From Spirodela intermedia (lineage: Eukaryota; Streptophyta; Magnoliopsida; Alismatales; Araceae), in NCBI GenBank assembly GCA_902729315.2, contig LR746266.1, forward strand, positions 625,001-689,000: a DNA stretch of 64,000 nt. Reading direction: 5' to 3'. Made by a program: the position numbers and the translations under genes. The notes under the pieces are model-generated. The model saw nothing but the letters and a program-made list of their open reading frames with translations, did no database searches and was not told where the DNA came from. Shown here one piece after another: positions 46,472-58,819 of this stretch. Numbering within the stretch: the stretch's first letter is position 1; each line of letters opens with the position of its first letter.

Positions 46472-48127
46472 GATCAAAGGATGCTCTCTCTATTTCCTAT
46501 ATTGGCATGTTACCGCTGATTCAAGAGTGCTCGCTACGGTGTCTTTTGTTCCTTGTTGGATCATTTGCTGCTGTTAGAACCTACAAACAATGGCCTTGAG
46601 ATCCAGGTGCTCATTTTGATATTGCAAACGAATCATTGCTGAATCCTCTTCAAGGTATATCTTGTTTCATCAACGACAGTTTCTGGGTCGTCTCTTTGTA
46701 GTAAAATCTCTTTGAAACATGTCTCTGCTTGATTTGACGGGAGCTTGACTTCGGAGATGAAGAGATTTCGGATTTTCTCGAATAATGCATCCGACTTCTC
46801 ATTGAATTCGATGTTCAGTTCTTCGTCTACGCTATCTGAATCAATAACCTTTCATCTGGGATATTCTTCTGGAACTTGTGTATAAACAATGGCATGACGT
46901 TATCCTGCGATAGTGGTTCTTATGTTTAATGTGTATTTCTCCAGTGGTCTCGAATGGAAGCGGCTAGAAGGTAAATTCAGACTTTTAAAACGCTAATGAC
47001 ATTCTGAAAGGGTGACATAGGTTTTTACTTGAAAGATATTGAGTTCCAGACATCTCTAGTAGACTGTAGACTGGTAGTAATCCTTCTGGTTTTGGCAGCC
47101 AGTTGGAAGGATCAGAGTCCAGGAAGATCATATTCTCCGGTAGCCCACCTTGCATTGACGTGGAGGATGCAGGGATACACATCGTATGATAAACATTAGT
47201 GAAATAGAGATGAAAAGTCGAGGGCTGAGAAATGAAAGAGGGAGATTGGGCAATATTTAGGGATTATATGTTTCTCATCTAGAGAGGAGACGAGGTGCCA
47301 TCTTTGCTGCTTTCTCAATTACATATTCAAAAAAAAAAAAAAATAGAGCAAATAACCAAGGAAGAGTGAGTCATGTGGATTGCTTTTGACGAAAGAAAGT
47401 CATACTATTTTGATGGATATCTTTGAAGCTTCGTACTATCCTCTACTATAGCCACAACTTTAGGTGGTGGAAGATGTTTGGTTCAACTCCTGCATTTGAT
47501 CAGGGACTTGTTATAGATCCTCATTTCTTGAAATCTTTCTTCCAAGAAAATGCCTTTTTTGCTTCATCCGTATTTCCATTAAATTGAGCTTCATGCATTC
47601 TTTTTTTAAAAAAAATATCTTTAATTGATCAACATAACTTTCTTATTTATCTTGAAACTGATCTTGGCTCTCATACCAATGAAACTGATCACTGCTACAT
47701 CTTATCTTATTGTTTATCTTTTTATAGGCACGTTCATTACTTTTATGATGTGATTATGGCAAAAAGGGAAATTCACCACGATTTTTAAATGCAACATTAG
47801 TCTCCTCGAGATTTCATGCTTTCACATGAATCAATCTTCTCGCTTGCTGCACCTTTACTCACAACACCTTGTCCGAATGCTACTAAGTCATCTGTGGAAC
47901 CTTCTTCTTTTGAGTTTTTTTTTTTTTTTTTTTTTTTTTTTGGGTAACACTCATGCAAATAGAAGTCAGACTGTTTGTTTGTCACGGATCCATTGGCCAT
48001 TACCAGATCTCTTGCTCTCTTGAACCGTTTGTTTAAGATCTTGACCAATTCAATGGGCTTTTGGGCTTGATCCAATGGAAATATGGGGGAGTTGACTTTT
48101 GGTCATTATTTTTTACAAGAAGCTCGG

Positions 48128-48477
48128 AGTCGCCCATCTCCAAATAGCTCAGACCGTAACGTTGACTAGTCTCTGTTTGTTCGGAAGAAATCTCATGTGC
48201 CGCGTGTTGCACGTACAGGCTCATCTGATTGACTTTAGCTTAGGAATTTAGGATTCCCTTATTATTTTGTACAAGAAGCTCACGCATGTGTTGCCAGCTA
48301 CTCCCAGTATGTGTTATTGGAGACTTTAGCCCATGGGTCTGAGAGGGCAGACCTTCCTCCTGTCTGTGGAGTCGCCCATCTCCCGGATAGCTCGGACCAT
48401 AGCGTTGACCACTCTGTTTTTCGGAAGAAATCCCATGCGCCACGTGTTACATACAGGCCCATCTGATTGGCTTGCGA
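48128..48477. repeat. Two-copy direct repeat of about 110 bp, 241 bp apart
   Basis: Both copies start GAGTCGCCCATCTCC, continue TAGCTC, GACC, TA, CGTTGAC, then CGGAAGAAATC, CATG, and end TACAGG, CCATCTGATTG or close variants. Copy one is 48128-48237 and copy two 48369-48477. Confidence 0.8.
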
Positions 48478-48519
48478 CCTTTCAGGAAGAGGAAAGAATC
48501 AGAAACCCTGGGAAAGGGG

Positions 48520-48522
<3 letters not shown>

Positions 48523-48561
<39 letters not shown>
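48523..48561. repeat. (CT)n microsatellite
   Basis: About 38 bp of uninterrupted CT dinucleotides lie downstream of the two-copy repeat. Confidence 0.95.
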
Positions 48562-49208
48562 GGAGTTTATTTGGGTCTGACCCAGAGATTTATTTAAAGG
48601 TTTTTCTGCCCCAGTTAAGCCCAAATTCCGTCTGGACATAAAATAAAATAAAAATATTTCTTTTTTTTGGCCTAATTGGTAGTTTCCTTTCGTCCTTCCT
48701 AGAATAAGACCCATAGAAGAACAATAGGGGACAGACAACTCCGGTCCTCCCCGGAGGTTGACTTTCCTGTGTGTGCCACGTGGACGGACCCGTGGTGTTT
48801 CGGTAATCCCCTTGCCTCGATTGAACCATTATAGCTGGTAAATTTAACATGAGAAGCTCGCTCAGCTCTCGCCGGCATTGATCCGGTCGCCGGCGAGAGG
48901 GGGGGATATTCCGGCGATCCGACTAGTTTTGCCCGCCGGTCGCCGTTCCGTCTTGGCGCGGCAACCCATCTACCGCTGCCGGTGCAACCAAGTGCTCCGC
49001 CTTGAAAGACCAACTTTCGTGGGAGGAGCAGTAGATGGGTAGATTAACGGCAGCTCACCAAACTCCGGTAGGACCCACCGCCGGGCGGCGAATGTGCCTG
49101 CTGGAGTTGGCGGCGTTGGCCGCCGCCGTCTCCTCCCCGCTGAAGACCGAGGCCCCCCCTAAAAAAAAAAATCTGCCCCCGTCGTGCTTAAATTAACGGC
49201 GCTGTGAA

Positions 49209-49224
49209 CGGAGTTTGGGAGATA

Positions 49225-49258
<34 letters not shown>
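49209..49258. repeat. (GA)n microsatellite in the ABCG upstream region
   Basis: About 45 bp of GA dinucleotides lie about 110 bp before the ABCG start codon. They are probably in the promoter or leader and may bind GAGA-binding (BBR/BPC) factors; this is an inference from motif type. Confidence 0.9.
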
Positions 49259-49262
<4 letters not shown>

Positions 49263-49369
49263 TAAGGGAAAGAAGTGATTCATTTATTCTCTCTCTAAGT
49301 GTCTTTTTCTTTAACCGTGACGGATACATCCTCTTCAGTCGAGATATATAATAGGGCAGCGGGGTGTTG

Positions 49370-51631
49370 ATGGCGGGGAACCTGAAGAAGCTGTCCTACT
49401 ACGAGAACACCACCTCGTCCTCTTCCTCTTCCTCCGCCATGGGTCAAGAAAACGGCATCGCCATGGGTAAGAGGGAGCTCTCGCAGTCGTCGTCGCTGGG
49501 GCAGCTCTTCAGGCGCATGGAGGAGGCCCGAGAAGAGAATGGAGGAGAACAGACGTGGGACGTGAATCCGTCCGCGAACAGTCACGTTCTTGAGCTCGTC
49601 GGAGACTCGGCGGCGCCGGAAAAGCCGCCACCGTTCGTGCTCGCCTTCTCTGAGCTCACCTACAGCATCAAGATCCCCAAGAAGCTGTCCTTCTTGAAGC
49701 GGCGGCACCAAAACCAACTCGCCGCCCCCTCACCGGAGTCGGACGCCGGGGGCGAGAACCCCGGAACCAAGACTCTCCTCAACGCCATCTCCGGCGAGGC
49801 CAAGGAAGGGGAGATCCTCGCCGTCCTCGGGGCCAGCGGCTCCGGCAAGTCGACGCTGATCGATGCGCTGGCCAACCGGATTGCCAAGGGCAGCCTCAAG
49901 GGCACCGTAACCCTAAACGGCCAACTCCTGGAGAGCCGCCTGCTCAAGATCATCTCCGCCTACGTCATGCAGGACGATCTCCTCTTTCCCATGCTCACCG
50001 TGGAGGAGACGCTCATGTTCGCCGCCGAGTTCCGGCTACCCCGGACGCTGTCCACGTCGAAGAAGAGGGCCCGAGTGGAGACGCTCATCGACCAGCTGGG
50101 CCTGCGCGGCGCCGCCAAGACCATCATCGGCGACGAGGGCCACCGCGGCGTCTCCGGCGGTGAGCGACGGCGGGTCTCCATCGGCATCGACATCGTTCAC
50201 GACCCCATCCTCCTCTTCCTCGATGAGCCCACCTCGGGGCTCGACTCCACCTCCGCTTTCATGGTGGTGAAGGTGCTCCAGCGCATCGCGCAGAGGGGAA
50301 GCGTCGTGATCATGTCTGTGCACCAGCCGAGTTCCCGCATCATCGGCCTCCTCGACCGCCTCATCTTCCTCTCCCGCGGCCACACCGTCTACAGCGGCTC
50401 CCCCGGTGGGCTTCCCTCCTTCTTCGCCGAGTTCGGCCGCCCCATCCCGGAGAGCGAGAACCGCTGCGAGTTCGCCCTCGACGTGATCCGCAGTCTCGAG
50501 CTATCCGCCCCCGGCGGCGCCGCCAAGCCGCTCGTCGAGTTCAACCGCGCGCGGCAGGCGGGGAAGAACCCGCAAAGAGTCAAACCATCGGCGCCCGGTT
50601 GCTCCCTCGAGGACGCCATCAACGCGAGCATCTCCCGGGGGAGGCTCGTCTCCGGCGGCGGCGCCGGCGGCGCCGCCGCCGTGCCAACGTTCGTGAACCC
50701 CTTCTGGATCGAGATGTGGGTGCTCGCGAAGCGGTCCTTCACCAACACCGGCCGCATGCCGGAGCTCTTCGCGCTGCGCATGGGCTCCGTCATGGTGACG
50801 GGGATCATCCTCGCCACCATTTTCTGGCGGCTCGACGCGTCCCCGAAGGGCATCCAGGAGCGGCTGGGCTTCCTGGCCTTTGCCATGTCATCCACCTTCT
50901 ACACCTGCGCAGACGCTCTTCCAGTCTTCCTCCAAGAACGCTTCATCTTCATGAGGGAGACGGCCTACAACGCCTATCGCAGGTCTTCCTACGTGCTCTC
51001 CAACTCCCTCGTCTCCATACCCTTCCTCATCATCCTCTCCATCGTCTTCGCCGCTATCACCTTCTTCGCCGTGGGCTTAGCGGGCGGCGCCTCGGGGTTC
51101 TTCTTCTACTTCCTCATCATCTTGGCCTCCTTCTGGGCCGGGAACTCCTTCGTCACCTTCCTCTCCGGGGTCGTCTCCGACGTGATGATGGGCTTCACCA
51201 TTGTGGTGGCGATTCTCGCCTACTACCTCCTCTTCAGCGGCTTCTTCATAACCAGGGAGAGGATGCCTTCCTACTGGGTCTGGTTCCACTATCTCTCCAT
51301 GGTGAAGTACCCCTACGAGGCGGTGCTCCACAACGAGTTCGACGACCCATCGAGGTGCTTCGTCAGGGGACTACAGATGTTCGACAACTCGCCGCTCGGC
51401 GAGGTTTCGACAACGATGAAGAAGAGGATGCTCGCTTCCATGAGCAGGGTTCTCATGGTGAACATCACCAGCAAAACCTGTGTCACTACTGGGCCTGACA
51501 TCCTCCTCCAGCAAGGGGTCACCGATCTCAGCAAGTGGAACTGCCTCTGGGTCACCGTCGCATGGGGGTTCTTCTTCAGAATCCTCTTCTACTTCGCCCT
51601 GCTCTTGGGAGGCAAGAACAAGCGGAGGTAG
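49370..51631 (+). CDS. ABCG half-size transporter (ABCG1/2/6/16/20 clade)
   Basis: The 753-residue intronless protein has the reverse ABCG layout, nucleotide-binding domain first and membrane domain second. Visible motifs are Walker [10 protein letters not shown] (154-162), the ABC signature VSGGERRR (from 261), Walker B LLFLDEP (Asp near 285) and the H-loop VHQPSSR. The membrane half begins near 470 and ends in [14 protein letters not shown]. The C-terminal part ([21 protein letters not shown]) matches the Arabidopsis ABCG1/2/6/16/20 group. Those half-transporters dimerise at the plasma membrane and export lipid precursors for suberin in roots and seed coats and for the pollen wall. Here the substrate is inferred by family only. 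The first ATG (49370) was chosen over a GTG at 49364. TATATAATA at 49345-49353 is very close to it, so the second ATG at 49439 (MGQENG) could be the true start. The coding region is very GC-rich. Confidence 0.94.
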   Translation: MAGNLKKLSYYENTTSSSSSSSAMGQENGIAMGKRELSQSSSLGQLFRRMEEAREENGGEQTWDVNPSANSHVLELVGDSAAPEKPPPFVLAFSELTYSIKIPKKLSFLKRRHQNQLAAPSPESDAGGENPGTKTLLNAISGEAKEGEILAVLGASGSGKSTLIDALANRIAKGSLKGTVTLNGQLLESRLLKIISAYVMQDDLLFPMLTVEETLMFAAEFRLPRTLSTSKKRARVETLIDQLGLRGAAKTIIGDEGHRGVSGGERRRVSIGIDIVHDPILLFLDEPTSGLDSTSAFMVVKVLQRIAQRGSVVIMSVHQPSSRIIGLLDRLIFLSRGHTVYSGSPGGLPSFFAEFGRPIPESENRCEFALDVIRSLELSAPGGAAKPLVEFNRARQAGKNPQRVKPSAPGCSLEDAINASISRGRLVSGGGAGGAAAVPTFVNPFWIEMWVLAKRSFTNTGRMPELFALRMGSVMVTGIILATIFWRLDASPKGIQERLGFLAFAMSSTFYTCADALPVFLQERFIFMRETAYNAYRRSSYVLSNSLVSIPFLIILSIVFAAITFFAVGLAGGASGFFFYFLIILASFWAGNSFVTFLSGVVSDVMMGFTIVVAILAYYLLFSGFFITRERMPSYWVWFHYLSMVKYPYEAVLHNEFDDPSRCFVRGLQMFDNSPLGEVSTTMKKRMLASMSRVLMVNITSKTCVTTGPDILLQQGVTDLSKWNCLWVTVAWGFFFRILFYFALLLGGKNKRR

Positions 51632-52201
51632 CCCTTCCATCTCCTGCTCCTCCTCCTCCCTATCTTCCTCCAGTGATCGCCCAGAAAGGCTGTTCGTGAA
51701 TTTTAAAGATATATGTTTTGTCTCTCTGTCGGGGGCGGAAATTAGGGTTGTGGGTCTCTTACATACGCCTTGTTTTGTTCTCTCGTCTCTTATAATTCTT
51801 TGAATCGGAACTGTGAAACGAGGCCAGAGCAGAGAGGAGGAAGGTAACAGTTCTTCCTTTCCAGTGTATTCCAATTCATCTTTCCAAAGCCTTGCGACCT
51901 CGGTCGGCCATGGCGACGGGGCGGGGATGGGAATGGGCACAGTTAGCTCAACAAACCCCAACGGTCGGCCCGTTTCTGTGTTTGACCGCATGGGCCCGCC
52001 TTTCTTCAGCTGGAGTTAGCTCATTTTCCGACAGAACAGACGCATATAACCTCCTCGTTGACTTTGGGGCTTCACACGCCTTCTACGTCGTCACCTCTCT
52101 TTCATCTTCCTTCCCCCCCACCCCCCCACCCCTCCAGCCCTTTCCTTCTCCCCCCCCCTCGGCCCTTCACGTCCCCTCCCGATATGTTTGAAAAGGACGG
52201 G

Positions 52202-52203
<2 letters not shown>

Positions 52204-52266
<63 letters not shown>
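52204..52266. repeat. (GATA)n/(GA)n microsatellite
   Basis: Four GATA-type units run into about 45 bp of GA dinucleotides. Confidence 0.95.
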
Positions 52267-52271
<5 letters not shown>

Positions 52272-52529
52272 TTGAATCGGTCGCCGATAGGGAAGGCCGG
52301 CTGAGGACGGGTGACGTCGCGACAGGTAGTAAGGCGACGGCGGCAGAGTGTTTAGGTAGCGTCGGTGTAACCGCCTTGATCTATGGTCCCTTCCCCATAT
52401 ATGCCGATCCAAGCTGATCCCTTTTCGGGAATTCTTGCCCGATTTCTTCTCCGTATTGGTATATTCTTCTACTCTTTCGTTCTGCCTTCAACAGTTGGTA
52501 ACCAAATAAGAGGGAGAGTGTAGGAGGGG

Positions 52530-52532
52530 AGG

Positions 52533-52585
<53 letters not shown>

Positions 52586-52800
52586 ACAGAGAGGGGAGAG
52601 GAGAGGGTGGAAGAGAGAGAGGTAAACACAGAGTGAGAGAGAGAGGGGCGACAGGGAGGGAGAAGAGAGAGACACACACAGTGTGAGAGAGAGAGAGGGG
52701 CGACAGGGAGGGAGAAGAGAGAGACACAAACACAGTGAGAGAGAGAGAGGGGCGAGAGGGAGGGGAAAGAGAGAGAGGAAGAGAGAGAGAGAGAGAAGAG
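52530..52800. repeat. GA-rich minisatellite with a unit of about 52 bp
   Basis: GA runs are mixed with a repeated core, GGGGCGACAGGGAGGGAGAA followed by GA and ACACA runs. It occurs near 52646 and 52697, with a shorter third version near 52750. Open frames across it encode only Ser/Leu or Arg/Glu low complexity. Confidence 0.85.
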
Positions 52801-53796
52801 GGGAGGAGGAGCAGGTGGACGGGGAAGTTGGAGACCTGGAAATCGAGGAAGGACGGGCCACGTGGGCCAAGCCTGGGTTCTTCATGGCACCGGTCAATGG
52901 GACAGGGCAACGTGCGTGGGGACTCCCCATGACAAATAAAAATAAAAAACATGTATTTATATACATATATATATATCTTTAAACAAATCACAATTACGAA
53001 AAAATAAATGAATTTTTTTGTATATTTATTTTTCTGACTCTGATAATGTTTTACTTTTAAAGAAAGTTAAAGAGATCGATTATCTTATTCGTATTTCTAA
53101 TATATATATATATTTATTTATTTATTTTGCACTTTTTTTTAAATTAAGATAACTTTGTGAGGAATTCTACGAGAGAAAATCCAATGCAGGTCCTTTTATA
53201 CACCAATTCTATTCCATTCACTATTATTATTTTTATTTAATACCCATCTCCTCATATTTCCTGAATTATCATATTTATTTCAATTAAAAATGTGTCTTAC
53301 TTCCTCGATTAATTGAGGACACGCTGTTTTTTATTTTTGGCTTTAAAAGCCCAATAAATAAAACAGGACCTTCGGTATTTATGTATTTCCACTTTTGATC
53401 ATTCACGTAATATAGAAGGGAAATACACCGTTGACTTTATTAACCGACTGGTTAATGCAAGGGGATATGTTTATATGAAATAATTGTATTTGACCCCAAA
53501 ATTATTGCATGTATCCACGTGATATTCTACCTAAAAAAAATTACCATCTTTCTAGGCACATCTGCAAAAAAACCCAAATAGTAATTTTCTTAATTTATTT
53601 TTTAAAAATAATGCGAATATCGATGATTTCTTCGAAGTCTACATCTCGGGCTGAAAGGGACTGGGCTCGCTACGTTTCCGGCCCATTAACATCGCACGTG
53701 ACGGCGACCGTTGAATATCCGTTTCGCTCGTTGACGACGCGCCACAAAGACGTGTTGCCCTTAGCTTCTCGAATAGGTTGGCCCAATTAATACATG

Positions 53797-53818
53797 CCAC
53801 GTGGAATTTTGGCGGGAA
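53797..53818 (+). promoter_or_regulatory. G-box and E2F-like site upstream of the glycine/proline-rich protein gene
   Basis: CCACGTGG (53797-53804) is a perfect palindromic G-box. TTTTGGCGGGAA (53807-53818) fits the E2F consensus. They are 2 bp apart and about 270 bp before the inferred leader intron donor. Function is inferred from motif matches. Confidence 0.5.
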
Positions 53819-54081
53819 GCCACCTCCGAAGCCGCCATCTGACCCAATTCCCGGAGGTTGCGGGAATGCGGACGGTGAGGATCGACGGAGAAGAGTAGAC
53901 TGTTGACGGGATCAATGGCGGTGAAGGCGTCGGTGTCGTGGGCACGTGAGTGCGTCGGAAGAACCGCGTCCGAGGAAGGCTGTAAAAAGAGGGAGGGAGC
54001 GAGGGAGGGTCACATCCGTTGGGCATCTTGTTCTCCTCAGAAGTTGCTTCGCGTGGGAGGAACGCTGCTTTGTCTTTGCTG

Positions 54082-55774
54082 GTGAGCCTCTCTCTGATCT
54101 CGTCCCGGCGATTGTTCCCTGTCTCGGTTTGGTTCAGGTGACGATATTCTCTCTGATATGTGGATTGTGGAGTTCGCCGATCGTTGCCTCTTCGTTGACC
54201 TGTTGGAGGAGTGTCTTCTGATCTGTTATCGCGGGTGGTTTTTAGTTCGTCGTGGCTGCTTGGTTTCCCCTGTAGAAACCCATGGGGGAAGGGTTGGGTG
54301 GGCAGGGTGATGGATTTGTAGGACTGTGAGAGGATAGCGTTTCTGTTTTCCTACGGATCTCGAGGAAGATGATCTTCTTCGTCTTATCTCGTTTTGTTGT
54401 TTCGACATGTATCGATGGATCATGGAAGGTCGCGGGTCGTATTTGGGACCCTTGACTATCTTGTTTAGATCTGAGGAATGGGCCGCGTTTTGCTGTCGAA
54501 TTTCTGCAAATGTAGACGTGAATCAAAGTTGGCGAAGGCGCGTCCAGATCGAGGATGGAGGGTTCTCTGTGTTTCCTCGTCCAAGGAGATGCTAGGAAAA
54601 AAACTTAAGAAAGGGCAGCTGGATATAGATTTCTGTCTTCGCTATCCAATCCGGGCTTTCTGACATCTTTTGAAACTTTCTGTGATTTGGATCTAGCGGA
54701 GATTTTGCTATCGTCGAGTGAGGGAGGGATGGTTGGTTAGTCTGAGGAAGGGTTGATTATGCTATAAGTAGATCATGCACTCGTGGCTGTGGGGATTGAA
54801 ATGTGGCATCCCATTCTTTTCCCTCTCCTATTTCTTCCATTCTGCTTTCCCAATTTGTGAGAAAACCTCCTCTCTCGTATGAGATCTACGTCCGAATATA
54901 TACTATGTTGTCAGTCCTAGTCACACAGTTGCTCATATGATTCTAGGGTGACCCTCTTCGCGATCTTGAGATATCTATTTACTCAACTCATTTTACACTT
55001 GGGAAAATTAACTTATGTCCATTTAAGATAGCCAGAGGGCAGGTCATTCCACCTAGGAGCCCCCTTTCCCATTTTCAGAACGCCAACACCTGGATGATCT
55101 GCATGAAACAAAACCATTGATGCGCGAACATTGGCAGGGGACCTGAAGAAACCCTTCATTTTTTCTCTCGACCCAATCTTTCTTAAAGCTACTCTTTGAA
55201 TTCGTGTTTGTTAGCAAGTTATCTTTGAGATTCTTTAAGCCCTCAAAACTCAGTTACGGTCTAACCCCAGATCTGATGAACAATGAGAAGTAGACCATGT
55301 TCAACTCTATAACTACTACCTGAATCTATGGACAACGCTTTTCATGGTTTTTTTTCCGGTGGATGTTGAAGCATTGTAGAGTCAGTGGTTCGCAGGGCAC
55401 CTCAGGTTCAGTCCTTTCATCATTTATAAGTTTTTTGGCGGCTGTGATGTGGGACCCACTGTCCGAATCTCAGCTTATAAAATGTTCCTTTCTACATCCT
55501 GATTTGACGATGATCTCTTAGTTAATTCAAAATTACCTCCACCCGGTCAACAAACACTTCCACCTGCCTTGAAAAGCTCCGTTTCCATTTGGACCCTCAT
55601 TTCAAATACCTACTTGTTAAATAAAATTTGTTTCCTGTTGACAACTATTATTATCTTATGTTGTATAAACCCTGCGACATGAATTCCAATACCTCCGCCT
55701 TCTCTCCCTCTGTCTGTATTTGTATTATAGCTTGACATTTTCTGAATATTTGCGTGTTATGTTCGCTCTGCCAG
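54082..55774 (+). other. Inferred 5'UTR intron of the glycine/proline-rich protein gene
   Basis: A donor (CTGGTGAGC, intron from 54082) and an acceptor (CTGCCAG, ending at 55774) would place a short leader exon (55775-55804) directly before the ATG. The intron would be about 1.7 kb. The stretch has no other convincing coding content. Long leader introns are common in highly expressed plant genes; this one is inferred only from splice-site shape. Confidence 0.5.
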
Positions 55775-55804
55775 GGAGGTAGCATTCTGCTTGTGTGAAG
55801 AAAG

Positions 55805-56819
<1,015 letters not shown>

Positions 56820-57002
56820 TGCGAGGTGGGCGGGTCCCCCCCCCGTTTATCTACTGCGATAATAAAGATATGGAGGCGGGTGTGCTTGGATATTCCCCTG
56901 TTCTGCTCCTCTGTGCCTTTCCTGAAGCATTGTTATATGCTAAACTAAAGAGAGAACCGAGGCCTATGAAGATGTTGCTGTGTTTCCCTTGACTTTGATA
57001 AC

Positions 57003-57040
<38 letters not shown>

Positions 57041-57658
57041 GGTTCTCTCTCTCTCACCCAGTCCGCTTAGAGGAGAGAGAGAGAGAACTTGTTGTTGTTC
57101 TATCTAGCCCAAGAACTTGTTGGCCAACTTTCTCTCAAGGGTTCCAAAGCGAATGCACTTTTATTAACTAGGGAGAAGATGGAACTGGTGTAGTTCTATT
57201 TATACAGTTGGCTAAGGCGATTGGATGGAGAGGAGAGAGAAAGAGAAAGAGAAAGAGAAAGAGAAAGAGAGAGAGAGAGAGAGTTCCGGTGCTCAAGCAA
57301 AACTGGGTTCCTCTCAAAGGTCCATAAAACCTTTTGTCAACGGAATTGGATTAGCTGATTAGATGATCCATGACAAAACCCTAATTAGGGCAGAAGAGGA
57401 AATCAGACTCCAAGACTAATTTCAGGTGGGGATCCAGGATTCTCTCCCAAAATCAGATGGACCCAGCAAGAAACGATCATCAAATCCACTAAACCCTGCA
57501 GCTCTGGTTCAAATCACTTGCTGAGCACAAAGCACCGGCTAAGCTCTCTCATGTGTATGGCCGCAGTGGAGCTGGAAGCCAGATGCTTCTCCAAACACCA
57601 CCATTTTTATCAGAAATTCTGTACAGAAGAGGGAAAAGAAGCGGAAGTATACCGTCGA
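56820..57658. other. Convergent 3' ends of the GPRP gene and the type I membrane protein gene
   Basis: The two genes face each other. A CT tract (57005-57040) and a GAAA/GA tract (57233-57282) lie in the gap, which otherwise looks like 3'UTR and spacer. No gene was recognised. Confidence 0.65.
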
Positions 57659-58771
57659 TTATATGGCCTCCAGACCAAGTTCATCTTCGATGTCATCACC
57701 TTCCTCGAAGAGCCTCAGGAACCGCGCCTGGTCTTGCTGCCTCTTTCTCCTCAGCCAGCATCTGTAGCCAGCCACCGCCGCAGCAATAACCACGGCGGAG
57801 ACCAGAGCACTGATAATTATCACCAGCTCCACGCTTATTCTGTGACCTGTGGCGGGTCCGCTTTCTGAGGGAGAGCTGGGAGGGCCTGCACACATGGACA
57901 TGTATTTCTGGTCATAAATCATGGTGAACAATGATGCCTGATTATCTGCGGAAGCATGAGCCCAGGGCAGATTCTTTCAAGCTCATAACATGAAAAGATA
58001 TATATTTCTTCCTAGCCCACGACACCATCTCTCTCTCTCTCTCTAGGCTGAGGCTGGTTCTAGCAGAGGTTGAGCCTAGCGTGGCCCTTTGACAGCCCCA
58101 AAATATTTAATGCTTTTTTGAAAAAAAAAATGCGGTAAATCAGGAAAGTAGATGCCCAGAAATGTGGTACGAACCATCCTTAACTGGCCCACAGTCGGGG
58201 CATAAGAAGGTGGCGTTGAACTCCTTTCCCTTGAAATGGATATACTTTCCGTTGACAAAGTCGCTGGAACAAAGTTCCCATTCATCAAACACATCACGAG
58301 GCTTTATCATGTCCTTCTCATATAAACCGCACCTCTTGCATTTCTTATCTGGAAGCTCTGTCAGAGGCTGCGGAAAAAAAAAATATGGAAGCTCATTGCC
58401 GAGACTAATTTCAGTCGAATCTTTGTAAACTACAGATTACAGATGAAGGAATACATAAAAGCTATGTCGATTATTGATTTCAAAATGAATTCTCAAAGGA
58501 CGTCGTTATTGACAGGTGAGTTTCCGAATTGAAATCTTTATAATTTTGTTCCGATTTCCCTGATGAGGGAAATAAGCAAATTTTTTGCAATAATAATAAA
58601 AACTGATAAGCAAATGCAAAACATATATTTTTGTAGGAAACTTCTCGGACCTCATATGTACCATGGCTGCCAAACAATTACAGTCGATGTTCCTCTGTTC
58701 ACCAAGTTGGGTGGAAAATGTGGGGCAAGATAGAAATACTTTTATGAATTTTTAAAAAACTCAGTATATGT

Positions 58772-58819
<48 letters not shown>

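Larger units (their letters stand above)
46472..49369. other. Intergenic region with coding-like traces on the minus strand and repeats
   Basis: The first few hundred bases probably include the 3'UTR of the GPR107-like gene. On the minus strand, 46835-46633 reads as an open, acidic, coding-like frame (beginning DSVDEELNIEFNEKSD) ending in TGA. The stretch 47182-46985 is also open (MCIPASSTSMQGGLPENM at its start). I do not recognise either. Near 47683-47660 the minus strand reads TTGGTATGAGAGCCAAG, like a retrotransposon primer-binding site. A poly(T) run at 47918-47941, a two-copy repeat (48128-48477), CT and GA tracts, and the GC-rich ABCG upstream region (48850-49369) fill the rest. Confidence 0.45.
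51632..53990. other. ABCG 3' end, GA-rich repeats, AT-rich spacer and promoter of the glycine/proline-rich protein gene
   Basis: After the ABCG stop codon there are C-rich runs (52110-52160), a GATA/GA microsatellite (52204-52266), a GA-rich minisatellite (about 52530-52800) and an AT-rich stretch (52940-53630). From 53650 the sequence looks like a promoter, with several GGCCCA-type motifs, a G-box (53797-53804) and an E2F-like site (53807-53818). No gene was recognised. Confidence 0.6.

Noticed and set aside
50036-51498. Long overlapping frames inside the ABCG coding region, including a 299-codon plus-strand one
   Set aside because: Shifted-frame products of high GC content, rich in Arg, Leu and His, with no homology signal, while the ABCG frame carries every expected motif.
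52160-52810. Possible CRISPR-like array from regularly repeated blocks
   Set aside because: The blocks are GA-rich minisatellite units without unique spacers, in a plant nuclear sequence.
53787-54085. A small gene starting at the ATG near 53914
   Set aside because: The 60-codon frame lacks any recognisable motif and overlaps the inferred leader and donor of the glycine/proline-rich protein gene.
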